Shown here: in pieces, positions 52,308-61,426 of the stretch
Numbering within the stretch: the stretch's first letter is position 1
Layout of the letters: the number at the start of each line of letters is the position of its first letter
From: Rhodospirillales bacterium
GTDB taxonomy: Bacteria; Pseudomonadota; Alphaproteobacteria; Rhodospirillales; Defluviicoccaceae
NCBI GenBank assembly: GCA_007695045.1
Contig: REEP01000045.1
Coordinates: forward strand, 1-63,700
Reading direction: 5' to 3'
Length of the DNA: 63,700 nucleotides
Notes under the pieces: model-generated
Databases searched by the model: none
Seen by the model: only the letters and a program-made list of their open reading frames with translations
Told to the model about the DNA's origin: nothing
Translations under genes and position numbers: made by a program

Positions 52308-52856
52308 ATGCCCCGCAGCCTGTTCCCGGATCTTGCCATTTTCGTTGCCGCCATGGTGGTGGTGGTCACCGCCTCCAACGTCCTGGTGCAGTACGCCATC
52401 GGCGACTGGCTGACCTGGGCCGCGTTCACGTATCCGCTCTCGTTCCTGGTGACCGACCTCACCAATCGACGGCTCGGGCCCGGTGCGGCCCGGCGCGTGG
52501 TCTATGCCGGGTTCGCCATCGCCGTGCTGCTGTCGGCGATCCTGGCGACACCGCGCATCGCGCTCGCCTCGGGCACGGCATTTCTGGTCGCGCAACTGCT
52601 GGACGTCCGGGTGTTCCACCGCCTGCGGGAGCGCGCCTGGTGGATGCCGCCGCTGGTCTCCTCGCTGCTGGGGTCGGCGGTGGATACGGTGCTGTTCTTC
52701 GGGATCGCGTTCTACGCGACGGGGGTGCCGTGGGTGACGCTCGCCATCGGCGACTTCGCCATCAAGGTCGCGATGGCGCTCGTTTTGTTGCTGCCGTTCC
52801 GCGGTCTGCTGCGCCTCACCGCCCCGGCGGGGATCGCTGTGGAGAATGGCCGCTGA
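52308..52856 (+). CDS. yhhQ: Queuosine precursor transporter, VUT family
   Basis: A 182-residue inner-membrane protein with about six helices, proposed to import preQ0/preQ1 for queuosine synthesis. Landmarks are ASNVLVQYAIGDWLTWAAFT, YPLSFLVTDLTNRRLGPGAA, FLVAQLLDVRVFHRLRERAW, SLLGSAVDTVLFFGIAF and GDFAIKVAMALVLLLPFR. The ATG at 52308 is used; the open frame from 52254 is too long. I looked for a preQ1 riboswitch upstream and found none. It is divergent from cysG and 90 nt upstream of parE. Confidence 0.9.
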   Translation: MPRSLFPDLAIFVAAMVVVVTASNVLVQYAIGDWLTWAAFTYPLSFLVTDLTNRRLGPGAARRVVYAGFAIAVLLSAILATPRIALASGTAFLVAQLLDVRVFHRLRERAWWMPPLVSSLLGSAVDTVLFFGIAFYATGVPWVTLAIGDFAIKVAMALVLLLPFRGLLRLTAPAGIAVENGR

Positions 52857-52946
52857 CCCGCAGCAACGCCTGATTGCCACCAGATATGGAAACCTGTACC
52901 GTACACGGTACCGGATCGTGATGTATTTTGGAGCCTGCGCCGTTTG

Positions 52947-54929
52947 ATGCCTGACCTGTTCGATTCCCTGCCGCCGGCACGGCGCGCTTATACGGCCGAA
53001 CACATCGAGGTCCTCGAGGGGCTGGAGCCGGTGCGACGCCGTCCCGCCATGTACATCGGCGGCACCGATGAACGGGCGCTGCATCACCTGGTGGCGGAGG
53101 TCCTGGACAACGCCATGGACGAAGCGGTGGCCGGCCATGCCGGGCGCATCGAGCTCGCCCTGGGCGCGGATGGCACGGTCACCGTCAGCGACAACGGTCG
53201 CGGCATTCCGGTGGACCCGCATCCCAAGTTCAAGGACACGTCTGCGTTGCAGGTGATCCTCACCACGCTCCACTCCGGCGGCAAGTTCTCCGGCAAGGTC
53301 TATGAGACGTCCGGGGGCCTGCACGGCGTCGGCCTGTCGGTGGTCAACGCCTTGTCGGAAGACCTGAGGGTGGAGGTGGCCCGGGATCGCATATTGTGGC
53401 GCCAGCGCTACAGCCGCGGCGCGCCCCTGACGCCCCTGGAAAACGCGGGCCCGGTCAACAACCGCCGCGGCACCACCGTGGCGTTCCGGCCCGATCCGGA
53501 GATTTTCGGGGCCGAAGCGCGATTCCGGCCGGCGCTGCTGTACCGCATGGCGCGCTCCAAGGCGTATCTGTTCCGGGGCGTGGAGATCCGCTGGGCTTGC
53601 GATCCGGCGCTGCTGGAGGGGATTTCGGGTGTTCCGGCCAACGATGTCCTGCGCTTTCCCGGAGGCTTGCGCGATTTCCTGCTCTCCACCCTGGACGGGC
53701 GCGCCACCTTGAGTGCCGAACCTTTCGCCGGCGAGGCGGTGATCGAGTCCGGCGTCGGCCGGGTGGAATGGGCGATCGCTTGGCCCGAGGATGAAGAGGG
53801 CTTCTTCCGCTCCTACTGCAATACCGTGCCCACGCCGGAGGGCGGCACCCACGAGGCCGGATTGCGCGCCGCCTTGATGCGAAGCCTGAAGGGGCACGGC
53901 GAGCGCACCAACAACCGCGCCGCCGGCCGGCTCACCGCCGAGGACGTGATCGGCGGCGCCTGCGGCATGCTGTCCGTGTTCATTCGGGAGCCCCAATTCC
54001 AGGGCCAGACCAAGGAGAAGCTGACCTCGCCGGAGGCGGCGCGCCTGGTCGAACAGGTGGTCCGGGACCACTTCGACCATTGGCTGGCGGCGGCGCCGGA
54101 GGCCGCACGGACGCTGTTGGAGCGGCTGGTCGAGCGGGCCGATGCCAGGCTGCGTCGGTCCGAAGACAAGAAGACCAAGCGACAGTCGGCCACCCGCAAG
54201 CTGCGCCTGCCGGGCAAGCTGGCCGACTGCACCCGCACCTCCGCCGCCGGCACCGAACTGTTCGTGGTCGAGGGCGATTCCGCCGGCGGGTCGGCCAAGG
54301 CCGCCCGCGACCGGGACACGCAGGCCGTGCTGCCGCTCCGCGGCAAAATCCTCAACGTGGCCAGTGCCTCCGGCGAGAAGCTGCGCGCCAACCAGGAACT
54401 GGCCAACCTGGTGGAAGCCCTGGGTTGCGGCACCCGGCAAGCGTTCGATGCGGCGGCGCTCCGGTATGAGAAGGTCATCATCATGACCGACGCCGACGTG
54501 GACGGCGCGCATATCGCGGCGCTGCTGATGACGTTCTTCTTCCGGGAGATGCCGGGCCTCATCACCGGCGGCCACCTGTTCCTGGCGGTGCCGCCGCTGT
54601 ATCGGCTGACCCAGGGCGCGACCACGGTGTACGCCCGGGACGACGCCCATCGGGAAGCCCTGCTGAAGTCCACCCTGACCGGTCGCGGCAAGGTGGACGT
54701 GAGCCGATTCAAGGGCCTGGGCGAGATGCCGTCGGCGCAACTGAAGGCCACCACGATGGACCGGCGCACCCGCAACCTGCTCCGTGTCGCCGTGGACGCC
54801 GGCCCAAGCCCCGGCGCCATCGGCGGTGAGGCGGCCCGGCTGGTGGAAACGCTGCTGGGCCGACGCCCGGAACTGCGCTTTGCCTACATTCAGGAACATG
54901 CCCGCTTTGTCGAGGCCGTGGACGTGTAG
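52947..54929 (+). CDS. parE: DNA topoisomerase IV subunit B
   Basis: The ATPase subunit of the decatenating type IIA topoisomerase. At 660 residues it is shorter than GyrB (about 800), and it carries the ParE-type QGQTKEKLTS. Motifs: GHKL ATPase VLDNAMDEA, DNGRGIPVD, GGLHGVGLSVVNALS; TOPRIM EGDSAGGSAKAARDR, PLRGKILNV and DADVDGAHIAALL; C-terminal YIQEHARFVEAVDV. The start may be the ATG at 52947 or the TTG one codon earlier, with GGAG 10-13 nt upstream. parC is not in the window. Confidence 0.95.
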   Translation: MPDLFDSLPPARRAYTAEHIEVLEGLEPVRRRPAMYIGGTDERALHHLVAEVLDNAMDEAVAGHAGRIELALGADGTVTVSDNGRGIPVDPHPKFKDTSALQVILTTLHSGGKFSGKVYETSGGLHGVGLSVVNALSEDLRVEVARDRILWRQRYSRGAPLTPLENAGPVNNRRGTTVAFRPDPEIFGAEARFRPALLYRMARSKAYLFRGVEIRWACDPALLEGISGVPANDVLRFPGGLRDFLLSTLDGRATLSAEPFAGEAVIESGVGRVEWAIAWPEDEEGFFRSYCNTVPTPEGGTHEAGLRAALMRSLKGHGERTNNRAAGRLTAEDVIGGACGMLSVFIREPQFQGQTKEKLTSPEAARLVEQVVRDHFDHWLAAAPEAARTLLERLVERADARLRRSEDKKTKRQSATRKLRLPGKLADCTRTSAAGTELFVVEGDSAGGSAKAARDRDTQAVLPLRGKILNVASASGEKLRANQELANLVEALGCGTRQAFDAAALRYEKVIIMTDADVDGAHIAALLMTFFFREMPGLITGGHLFLAVPPLYRLTQGATTVYARDDAHREALLKSTLTGRGKVDVSRFKGLGEMPSAQLKATTMDRRTRNLLRVAVDAGPSPGAIGGEAARLVETLLGRRPELRFAYIQEHARFVEAVDV

Positions 54930-54938
54930 GCAGCCGCG

Positions 54939-55766
54939 ATGAGCGAATTGGCGGCCGGCGGCAAGCAGCCCGATCGTCCCGACCTTGCCGCGCGCCTGGA
55001 CGCCCTGTCGCGGTTCCTGGTGCCGCACATGCTGCTGATCGCGGCATCGCTGCTGGTCCTGAGCATGGTGCTCATCGTCGTCGTCCGGCTGTGGACGCAG
55101 ACCCCGGCGCCGAGCCAGGACACCGTGCGCGGCATTCTGGAACTGCTGTACTTTCTCGCCGGCGCCGGCCTGGTGGTGACCGCGGCCTTGGCGCTCCGGT
55201 TCGCCAAGGCGCAAGTGCGCCAGGCCCAGGACGACCATCGCCTGGCCACCCGGGCGCATCAGGCGAGCGTGTTCCTGGACATCGAGAAGCGATGGGGGGC
55301 ACCGGATACGGTGCGCAGCCGCAAGCTGGTGCGGCAGATCCGGGAGAACCTGGAGCGCCACCATGCCGGACAGGAAGCCGACTGGGGCCGGATCGTCGAC
55401 GAGCAGTTGACGGCGTTGTTGCAGGAACCCGGTGGCGTGCAGCGCTACTTCGCCATCATGGAGGTGTTCTTCTTTGTGGAATCGCTCGGGCTGATGGCAC
55501 GGCCACACCGCCGCTATCTGGCGCTGGCGGACCTGATGGCGCTGATTGAACCGGCGCTGCGGACCTACGACCCGCTGTTCCGCACCCACCTGGAAGGCCG
55601 GTTCGCCAGATGGGCGGCCGAAGCATTGCCGGCGTCCGAGCAGGCATCCGCATCACCCGTGACCCACGAGGCCGGCACGTTCGCCAATACGCTCTATCTT
55701 CTGGATATGGCAACCAAAGGGCAGGCAGGCAAAGGGCAGGCAGGCAAAGGGCAGGCAGGCCGCTGA
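54939..55766 (+). CDS. DUF4760-like membrane protein with repetitive C-terminus
   Basis: 275 residues. Two transmembrane helices near the N-terminus (LLIAASLLVLSMVLIVVVRL and YFLAGAGLVVTAALALRF) are followed by a helical cytosolic part: RQAQDDHRLATRAHQASVFL, GGVQRYFAIMEVFFFVESLG. The pattern resembles DUF4760 proteins, whose function is unknown. The C-terminus ends in three copies of KGQAG encoded by a perfect 15-bp tandem repeat directly before the stop, suggesting recent slippage. It begins 9 nt after parE, so it is probably co-transcribed. Confidence 0.7.
   Translation: MSELAAGGKQPDRPDLAARLDALSRFLVPHMLLIAASLLVLSMVLIVVVRLWTQTPAPSQDTVRGILELLYFLAGAGLVVTAALALRFAKAQVRQAQDDHRLATRAHQASVFLDIEKRWGAPDTVRSRKLVRQIRENLERHHAGQEADWGRIVDEQLTALLQEPGGVQRYFAIMEVFFFVESLGLMARPHRRYLALADLMALIEPALRTYDPLFRTHLEGRFARWAAEALPASEQASASPVTHEAGTFANTLYLLDMATKGQAGKGQAGKGQAGR
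55716..55760 (+). repeat. In-frame 15-bp tandem repeat, three copies
   Basis: AAAGGGCAGGCAGGC is repeated exactly three times just before the stop codon of the membrane protein gene, encoding KGQAG units. Confidence 0.95.
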
Positions 55767-56016
55767 CGGCGGCTCGCCTCAGATGTTCGGCCAGCCGCGG
55801 CTCAGTTTGGGTATGGTCAGGCTGGTCATGTCCGGTATTCCTTCGTGATCGGGTGACGCCACGTGCCTGTCCCGGTGCTGCAAACAGATCGGTCGATTGC
55901 AGCCGCTTGTCAACGACCGGGCACACGGGCTCGGCTCACGCACCCTTGAGTTGCCTGCCGTCACGAGAGCGCCACATCGAAGACAAGGATCAACCATCGC
56001 ACCAAGGGAGCTGACC

Positions 56017-56583
56017 ATGGTCCGCGCGTCCCCAGTCGTCGTTGCCGCCTCCGCCGCCGTCATCCTGGCCGGCTGCACCCAGGCGGTGCGGATGCATAGT
56101 GCCACCGATTCCACCTATGACACCGGCATTCGCAGCACATTCGCCTATGCCGCCGGTGTTGGCGAGATGAACACGGTGATCGTGGGCAACCCGTTCGATC
56201 TGCCCCGGGACGCGTTCGAGCGATTCATGACGGCCACCATGCGAGGCAACCACTTCGGCCCTCCGACCACGTTCACCACGACCCCCTCCGATGACGCGCG
56301 CAGCGATTATCGCATCGTCGTCACCTTCGACACGCCCGTCGGCATGCCGAAAAGCCGTCTGTGCGGGCCGGTGGAAGACATGCCGCGCATGGCCAGCAGC
56401 GAGCGGCTCGGCATGACGACCGCCTTCTGCTGGCGCGACCGGATCATTTCCTGGGTCGATGCCGAGATCGCACGGCCGGCCGGGCCCGACGAAGGCGCCT
56501 TCCGGAACATGGTCGCGACCAGCATGTGGAACCTGCTGCCGACCCAAGACCATATGAGCAGCCGCGACGATTCGTGGCTCTAG
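56017..56583 (+). CDS. Putative lipoprotein of unknown function
   Basis: 188 residues. A short signal ends in a lipobox (ASAAVILAGC, Cys22 or so), predicting a lipid-anchored periplasmic protein. The mature part includes STFAYAAGVGEMNTVIVGNP, DLPRDAFERFMTATMRGNHF, SDYRIVVTFDTPVGMPK and FRNMVATSMWNLLP. I do not recognise the domain. AAGGGAG is well placed before the ATG at 56017. It lies between unrelated genes, with a 250-nt spacer upstream in which I see no other gene. Confidence 0.75.
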   Translation: MVRASPVVVAASAAVILAGCTQAVRMHSATDSTYDTGIRSTFAYAAGVGEMNTVIVGNPFDLPRDAFERFMTATMRGNHFGPPTTFTTTPSDDARSDYRIVVTFDTPVGMPKSRLCGPVEDMPRMASSERLGMTTAFCWRDRIISWVDAEIARPAGPDEGAFRNMVATSMWNLLPTQDHMSSRDDSWL

Positions 56584-56634
56584 GCGTGGCAGTTGGCATG
56601 GCCGGATGCGGTTCCGCACCGCGTGGGCGAGCCT

Positions 56635-57693
56635 TCAGGGGAACAGTGGCGGCTGGCCGAGGCCGGTGGTCTCCTCCAGATTGAAGGCGACGTTCAGGTT
56701 CTGAACCGCCTGCCCGGAGGCGCCTTTGACCAGGTTGTCGATGACCGACAGGATGATCGCCTGCCCGGCCGGGCGATCCTGGATCACGGCGATCAGGCAG
56801 TGGTTGGATCCGCGCACGTGCCGCGTGGCCGGGACGTGCCCTTCAGGCAAAATCCTGACGAAGGGCTCCCCGGCGTAGCGCTCCGCCAAGTGGCGCCGCA
56901 GCGTCTTCGCATCGGCGCCGCCGCCGGGCCGCACGTACATGGTCGAGAGAATGCCGCGGTTCATCGGGATCAGGTGCGGCGTGAACGTCACACGCACATC
57001 GCGTCCGGCGGCCGAGCCCAGCTCCTGGTCCAGTTCCGACAGGTGGCGATGGCCGGCAAGGCCATACGCGTGGACGCCTTCCGCCACCTCGGCGAACAGG
57101 GAGGCTTCCTTCAGGGCGCGGCCGGCGCCGCTGACGCCGGACTTGGCATCGATGATGATGGCGTCCGGATCGATCAGCCCTGCCGCCACCAGGGGCACCA
57201 GCGGCAGCAAGGCCGACGTGGGGTAGCAGCCGGGACAGGCGATCAGGCGGGCGGTACGGATGCGGTCGCGGGCCAGTTCGGTAAGGCCGTAAACGGCATC
57301 CTTCTGTAAAGCCGGCGCCCGATGCGGCTGGCCGTACCAGGTGGCGTAGGCGTCCGTATCGGCGAGCCGGAAATCGGCGGACAGGTCGATCACCCGCACC
57401 GAGGGCGGGATCGTGGCCACCACGTCCTGGGTGGTGCCGTGGGGCAGGCCGCAGAAAGCGACATCGACGCCGTCCCACGCCACGCCGGCCACCTCGGTCA
57501 GCGCCGGCAGGTTCAGGGCATCGGCGCTGGCCGCCAGATGCGGAAACACCGAACCCAGCGTCTGCCCCGCCTTGCGGTCGGCGGTGAGCGCCACGATACG
57601 GGCCGCCGGATGGCCGGCCAGAAGCCGCACCAACTCGGCGCCGGTGTAGCCGCTGGCGCCGATCACGGCTGCGCGAATGCGGCGGTCGGTCAT
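56635..57693 (-). CDS. argC: N-acetyl-gamma-glutamyl-phosphate reductase
   Basis: The third step of arginine synthesis: NADPH-dependent reduction of N-acetylglutamyl phosphate. The 352 residues have the N-terminal NADP loop VIGASGYTGAELVRLL, VDVAFCGLPHGTTQDVV, VIDLSADFRL, the catalytic Cys156 in ACPGCYPTS, SGVSGAGRALKEASLF and FTPHLIPMNRGILSTMYVR. Length and motifs are normal. It follows rplM-rpsI on the same strand (74-nt gap), a common alphaproteobacterial order. Confidence 0.97.
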   Translation of the reverse strand: MTDRRIRAAVIGASGYTGAELVRLLAGHPAARIVALTADRKAGQTLGSVFPHLAASADALNLPALTEVAGVAWDGVDVAFCGLPHGTTQDVVATIPPSVRVIDLSADFRLADTDAYATWYGQPHRAPALQKDAVYGLTELARDRIRTARLIACPGCYPTSALLPLVPLVAAGLIDPDAIIIDAKSGVSGAGRALKEASLFAEVAEGVHAYGLAGHRHLSELDQELGSAAGRDVRVTFTPHLIPMNRGILSTMYVRPGGGADAKTLRRHLAERYAGEPFVRILPEGHVPATRHVRGSNHCLIAVIQDRPAGQAIILSVIDNLVKGASGQAVQNLNVAFNLEETTGLGQPPLFP

Positions 57694-57767
57694 GGCAACC
57701 GCTCCCTCATGGATGGGGTCGCGGCCGGGCGCAGGCCGTCAACGTGCGCGCGGCCCCGGTGCTCAAC

Positions 57768-58253
57768 TCAGCGCTTGGAGAACTGGAAGCTCCGCCGGGC
57801 CTTGCGCTTGCCGTATTTCTTGCGCTCCACCGTCCGGGAATCCCGGGTGAGAAACCCGACGGATTTGAGCGGGCCGCGCAGACCGGGTTCGTAGAAGGTG
57901 AGCGCCCGGCTGATGCCGTGGCGGACCGCGCCCGCCTGCCCGGACAGGCCGCCGCCCTTCACGGTGCAGACCACGTCGAACTCCCCGGTGCGGTTGGACA
58001 CGGTGAACGGCTGCGCCAGGATCATCTGCAGGGTGGGCCGCGCGAAGAACGTGGCCGCATCCCGGCCGTTGACGGTGATCCTGCCGGAACCCCGCTTCAA
58101 CCACACCCGTGCCACGGCGTCCTTGCGCTTGCCGGTGGCATAGGCGCGACCCAAGGCATCGATGCGCGGCTCCGGCAGCCCTTCGGTGCCATCGACCGGC
58201 GTGCCCGTGCCGAGTTGCTTCAGATCCTCGAGAGTTCTGGTCGGTTCCACCAT
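57768..58253 (-). CDS. rpsI: 30S ribosomal protein S9
   Basis: 161 residues, with the alphaproteobacterial N-terminal extension of about 35 residues before the S9 core [20 protein letters not shown]. It continues with [39 protein letters not shown] and the tRNA-contacting basic tail ending RRSFQFSKR. It begins 7 nt after the rplM stop. Confidence 0.98.
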   Translation of the reverse strand: MVEPTRTLEDLKQLGTGTPVDGTEGLPEPRIDALGRAYATGKRKDAVARVWLKRGSGRITVNGRDAATFFARPTLQMILAQPFTVSNRTGEFDVVCTVKGGGLSGQAGAVRHGISRALTFYEPGLRGPLKSVGFLTRDSRTVERKKYGKRKARRSFQFSKR

Positions 58254-58260
58254 GGTTCCC

Positions 58261-58722
58261 TTACTGACGCTTGTTCTTGGGGTTCAGCTGGGCCAGGTCC
58301 AGCAGTTCCGGCTTCTGGGCGGCGTGCGGGTGGTCCGACCCCCGGTACACCTTGAGCTTGCGCATCACCTGCCGCCCCAGCGGATTGCGCGGCACCATCC
58401 GCTCCACCGCCTTGGTCACCACCCGTTCCGGGAAACGGCCGTCCAGGATCTGCCCCATGCTCCGGCTCTTGAGGCCGCCCGGGTAGCCGGTGTGCCAGTA
58501 GAACATTTCCTGCTCCCGCTTGCGGCCGGTCAGGCGCACCTTGTCCGCATTGATCACGATCACGTGATCGCCGCAGTCCAGGTGGGGGGTGTACATCGGC
58601 TTGTGCTTGCCGCGCAGGCGGGTCGCGACCAGCGCCGCCAGCCTGCCGAGGACCACGTCCTCCGCATCGATCACATACCAGCGGCGTTGGATATCGGAGA
58701 GCTTGGCAGAATAGGTGGCCAT
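58261..58722 (-). CDS. rplM: 50S ribosomal protein L13
   Basis: 153 residues. Landmarks are [60 protein letters not shown] and [20 protein letters not shown]. It is an early 50S assembly protein and co-transcribed with rpsI. The ATG at 58722 gives the canonical [10 protein letters not shown]; a GTG at 58731 would add three residues. Confidence 0.97.
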   Translation of the reverse strand: MATYSAKLSDIQRRWYVIDAEDVVLGRLAALVATRLRGKHKPMYTPHLDCGDHVIVINADKVRLTGRKREQEMFYWHTGYPGGLKSRSMGQILDGRFPERVVTKAVERMVPRNPLGRQVMRKLKVYRGSDHPHAAQKPELLDLAQLNPKNKRQ

Positions 58723-58997
58723 TGTCGACACGGCAGCGGTTATCCCGGATGCAATGGAAACAGAGCCGGCAGGCGACCGCCCGCTGGCCCGCGAAGAACG
58801 CGGACTATGCCACAGCCATCCGCCAAGTCAACGCCGCTGATCGGCCATTTGCCGTTATCGCCATGGCTTTGCGGTGGCGCTTGGGGGGTTGCCAGGCCAC
58901 GTTGCGGGCTGATCGGGTGCGGGCGCCACTTCATGAATGGCTGCGGGATGGCTGCGGGATGGCGGTGTGGCTGGAGAAGCGGCTGGGGGAGCGGTTT
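58723..58997. other. Spacer between rplM and the toxin-antitoxin operon
   Basis: No gene. It contains a short direct repeat GGCTGCGGGAT at about 58937-58960. The rplM promoter should lie here but is not obvious. Confidence 0.35.
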
Positions 58998-59044
58998 TTG
59001 ACGGCGGTTCGCCGGCTCGCTAGAGTTGTCACGAGAGTGATAAC
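58998..59044 (+). promoter_or_regulatory. Promoter with overlapping palindromic operator for the toxin-antitoxin operon
   Basis: TTGACG (58998-59003), 17-nt spacer, TAGAGT (59021-59026) form a good sigma-70-type promoter. The inverted repeat GTTGTCAC-GAGA-GTGATAAC (59025-59044, 7 of 8 bp) overlaps the -10 and the start site. This is where an AbrB-type antitoxin would bind to autorepress. Confidence 0.72.
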
Positions 59045-59062
59045 ACGGATGAGGGTGCAACC

Positions 59063-59287
59063 GTGATCGAGATGAAGATCCGCAGGATCGGCAAGTCCCT
59101 TGGCGTCGTGATCCCGCGCGAGGCGCTCGACCGGCTCGGGCTCAAGGAGGGCGAGCGCGCCGTCCTGACCGAGACGCCGGACGGCTACCGCATTACCCCC
59201 TACGACCCAGAATTCGAGCGCCAGATGGCGCTCGCAGAGGAAGGCATGGCTGCCTACCGCAACACCTTGCGCGCTCTCGCGAAGTAA
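59063..59287 (+). CDS. AbrB/MazE-type antitoxin
   Basis: A 74-residue SpoVT/AbrB-fold protein: KIRRIGKSLGVVIPREALDR (DNA-binding swapped hairpin), LKEGERAVLTETPDGYRITP, and a C-terminal helix EFERQMALAEEGMAAYRNTL that would bind the toxin. The GTG at 59063 has GAGGGTG 6-7 nt upstream; the ATG at 59072 is too far. It neutralises the Doc-type toxin encoded 37 nt downstream and probably represses its own promoter. Confidence 0.9.
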   Translation: MIEMKIRRIGKSLGVVIPREALDRLGLKEGERAVLTETPDGYRITPYDPEFERQMALAEEGMAAYRNTLRALAK

Positions 59288-59324
59288 GGGTGGCGAAGTG
59301 ACGGCAGGGAAGTGACACGTCCTG

Positions 59325-59717
59325 ATGCCGGGAGATGTCGTCTGGCTGGAGCGCGCTCTGGTGCTCGCCCTGCACGAGCGGTTACTGGCCGTGCACGGAG
59401 GCCCTGTGGGCGTCCGTGACGAGGGACTGCTGGATTCGGCCCTGGCAAGGCCGGTTCATCTGGCTGCCTACGGCGCTCCCGACCTGTACGCACTTGCCGC
59501 CGCGTATGCCGCCGGCATCGTCCGCAACCACCCCTTCGTCGATGGCAACAAGCGCACCGCTTTCATGGCCGCCTATGTGTTCCTGGGGCGCAACGGCGGC
59601 CGTCTGATTGCCCCGGAGCACGCTGCGACCCGGGCGATGCAGGCGCTCGCGGCCGGAGACCTGAAGGAGGAGGAGTTCGCCCGGTGGCTGCGCGACAACA
59701 CGGAATCGCGCCCGTGA
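59325..59717 (+). CDS. doc: Doc-family (Fic fold) toxin
   Basis: A 130-residue death-on-curing type toxin. The catalytic motif HPFVDGNKRT matches HxFx(D/N)GNKR; Doc phosphorylates EF-Tu and blocks translation. Other family features are LERALVLALHERLLAVHGGP, VRDEGLLDSALARPVHLAAY and AAYAAGIVRNHPF. It forms an operon with the AbrB-type antitoxin; the pairing AbrB-Doc rather than Phd-Doc is a known variant. It appears intact. Confidence 0.93.
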   Translation: MPGDVVWLERALVLALHERLLAVHGGPVGVRDEGLLDSALARPVHLAAYGAPDLYALAAAYAAGIVRNHPFVDGNKRTAFMAAYVFLGRNGGRLIAPEHAATRAMQALAAGDLKEEEFARWLRDNTESRP

Positions 59718-59939
59718 GCGCCGCCCCGGCGGCCCGGCCCACGGAAAGAAACGCTTTGTTCGCGCGCGCCGGATCAGGCGTTGGCGATCGGGTTTTGGCA
59801 TCGCAACGGGGCCGAGATTTCGCTATGGTAGTTGAACGGCAGGCAATCGGGCGCAAGACCCGGCACGGCAATGCGCGCCGACGTGCTGCCGCCGCAACCT
59901 TGGGCGGCAGCCGTGGCCAACCCAGGGAACGTTGATACC

Positions 59940-60452
59940 ATGACCGCAATTCGATGGACGCCGGACATGAGCGTCGGGGTCGAGTCCCTCGACGCCGATC
60001 ACCAGTGCCTGCTCGATATCCTCAACCGCCTCGACGTCGCCATAGCGGCCGGCACCGGAAGCGACGCCATTGCCGGTGTGCTCGACCGGCTTCGCGATTA
60101 CGTGACGTACCATTTCGCGCGCGAGGAGAGGCTGATGCGGGCGGCCGGCTATCCCGATCTCGACACCCACATGCGCGCCCACGCCGTTCTGGAACGCCAG
60201 ATCGGCGACATCAGACAGCGCCACCTGGGCAACCCGGAGGCGATCCGGGATCGGGCGGTGCTGGGCTTCCTGGTCGCCTGGCTCACCACCCACATCATGG
60301 GGCGGGACAAGCTCTATGCGCCGTTCCTGTCCGGCAATCCGGCGGCGGCCGCCGATTCCGGAGCGGGCGACGCCGATGCGGCCTGTGCCGATCCGGGCGA
60401 CGGGTTGGCACCGCCGACGCGCGAACTTTGGGTGAAGGAGCCAGAGACATGA
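59940..60452 (+). CDS. Bacteriohemerythrin
   Basis: A 170-residue oxygen-binding non-heme di-iron protein. All seven ligands are in place: His21, His58, Glu62, His77, His81, His118 and Asp123 (motifs DADHQ, HFAREERLM, HMRAH, THIMGRD). It starts MTAIRWTPDMSVGVESLDAD. The C-terminal 45 residues are Ala/Asp-rich. It may carry or sense oxygen, or protect oxygen-sensitive enzymes. It overlaps the enoyl-CoA hydratase-like gene by 4 nt, so the two are translationally coupled. Confidence 0.93.
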   Translation: MTAIRWTPDMSVGVESLDADHQCLLDILNRLDVAIAAGTGSDAIAGVLDRLRDYVTYHFAREERLMRAAGYPDLDTHMRAHAVLERQIGDIRQRHLGNPEAIRDRAVLGFLVAWLTTHIMGRDKLYAPFLSGNPAAAADSGAGDADAACADPGDGLAPPTRELWVKEPET

Positions 60453-61300
60453 CCCCATCCGCAACCGCACCAACCGCGACACCAACCGCAACACCGGCCA
60501 CGACGACCCAGCCGGCGCCGCCGGCGCCCCTGGTGCTGCGCCACGATGCCGACGGCATCGCCACCCTCACCCTCAACCGCCCGCAGCAGTTCAACGCCCT
60601 GTCGGTGGCGCTGCTCGCCGCGCTGCAGGCGGAACTGGACCGGCTCAAGGACGACACCAGCATCCGGGTGGTGGTGCTGGCCGGCGCCGGCAAGGCCTTC
60701 TCGGCCGGGCACGACCTCAAGGAGATGCGGGAGAACCCGGACCGCCACGCCATCGAAGCGCTGTTCGAACAATGCTCGCGGGTGATGCTGTCCATCGTCG
60801 GGCTGCCGCAACCGGTGATCGCCCGGGTCCATGGCATCGCCACCGCGGCGGGCTGCCAGTTGGTGGCCACCTGCGACCTCGCCGTGGCCGCCGACACCGC
60901 CCGGTTTGCCGTCTCCGGCGTCAACCTCGGGCTGTTCTGTTCCACCCCCATGGTGCCGCTCACCCGCAACCTGCCACGCAAGCAGGCGATGGAGATGCTG
61001 CTGACCGGCGATTTCATCGATGCCGCGACGGCGCTGCACTATGGCCTGGTCAACCGGGTGGTGCCGGTGGCCCAGCTCGACGCGGCGGTGGCCGACCTGG
61101 CCGGGCGTATTGGCGCCAAGTCGCCGACGGCGATCGCGTTGGGCAAGCGGCTGTTCTACCGGCAGATCGAGGCCGGCCTGGAAGCCGCCTACGCCGAAGC
61201 CGGCAAGACCATGACCTGCAACATGATGGCGGACGACGCCCAGGCCGGCATCGACGCCTTCATCGCCAAGCAGCCCATGCCCCGCTGGCAGCGCCGCTGA
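60449..61300 (+). CDS. Enoyl-CoA hydratase/isomerase family protein lacking both catalytic Glu
   Basis: 283 residues of the crotonase fold with a low-complexity Thr/Pro/Ala leader (1 to about 27). The CoA-binding and oxyanion parts are normal (LNRPQQFNALSVALLAAL, FSAGHDLKEM, HGIATAAGCQLVATCDLAVA). The two catalytic glutamates of enoyl-CoA hydratase are replaced: GGGCE reads AAGCQ and the pEinlG position reads SGVNLGLFCST. This pattern resembles ECHDC3-type proteins, so classical hydration is unlikely and another acyl-CoA reaction or a binding role is probable. Translation is coupled to bacteriohemerythrin. Confidence 0.88.
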   Translation: MTPSATAPTATPTATPATTTQPAPPAPLVLRHDADGIATLTLNRPQQFNALSVALLAALQAELDRLKDDTSIRVVVLAGAGKAFSAGHDLKEMRENPDRHAIEALFEQCSRVMLSIVGLPQPVIARVHGIATAAGCQLVATCDLAVAADTARFAVSGVNLGLFCSTPMVPLTRNLPRKQAMEMLLTGDFIDAATALHYGLVNRVVPVAQLDAAVADLAGRIGAKSPTAIALGKRLFYRQIEAGLEAAYAEAGKTMTCNMMADDAQAGIDAFIAKQPMPRWQRR

Positions 61301-61426
61301 GCGGCACGGCCCCGCCTGCGCAGTAGCCAGGACGGGCCCGGCCAGTCCGGGGAAGGGGGGACGGGAACGGCGGGACGGGACCCGCCAGGTCCCGGAGGGG
61401 GCGCCCGTGGTCTCCTCTTTCTGATG

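Noticed and set aside
52263-55589. 1108-codon frame antisense to yhhQ, parE and the following gene
   Set aside because: It mirrors well-supported genes on the + strand and has His/Gly/Gln-rich composition typical of antisense frames in high-GC DNA.
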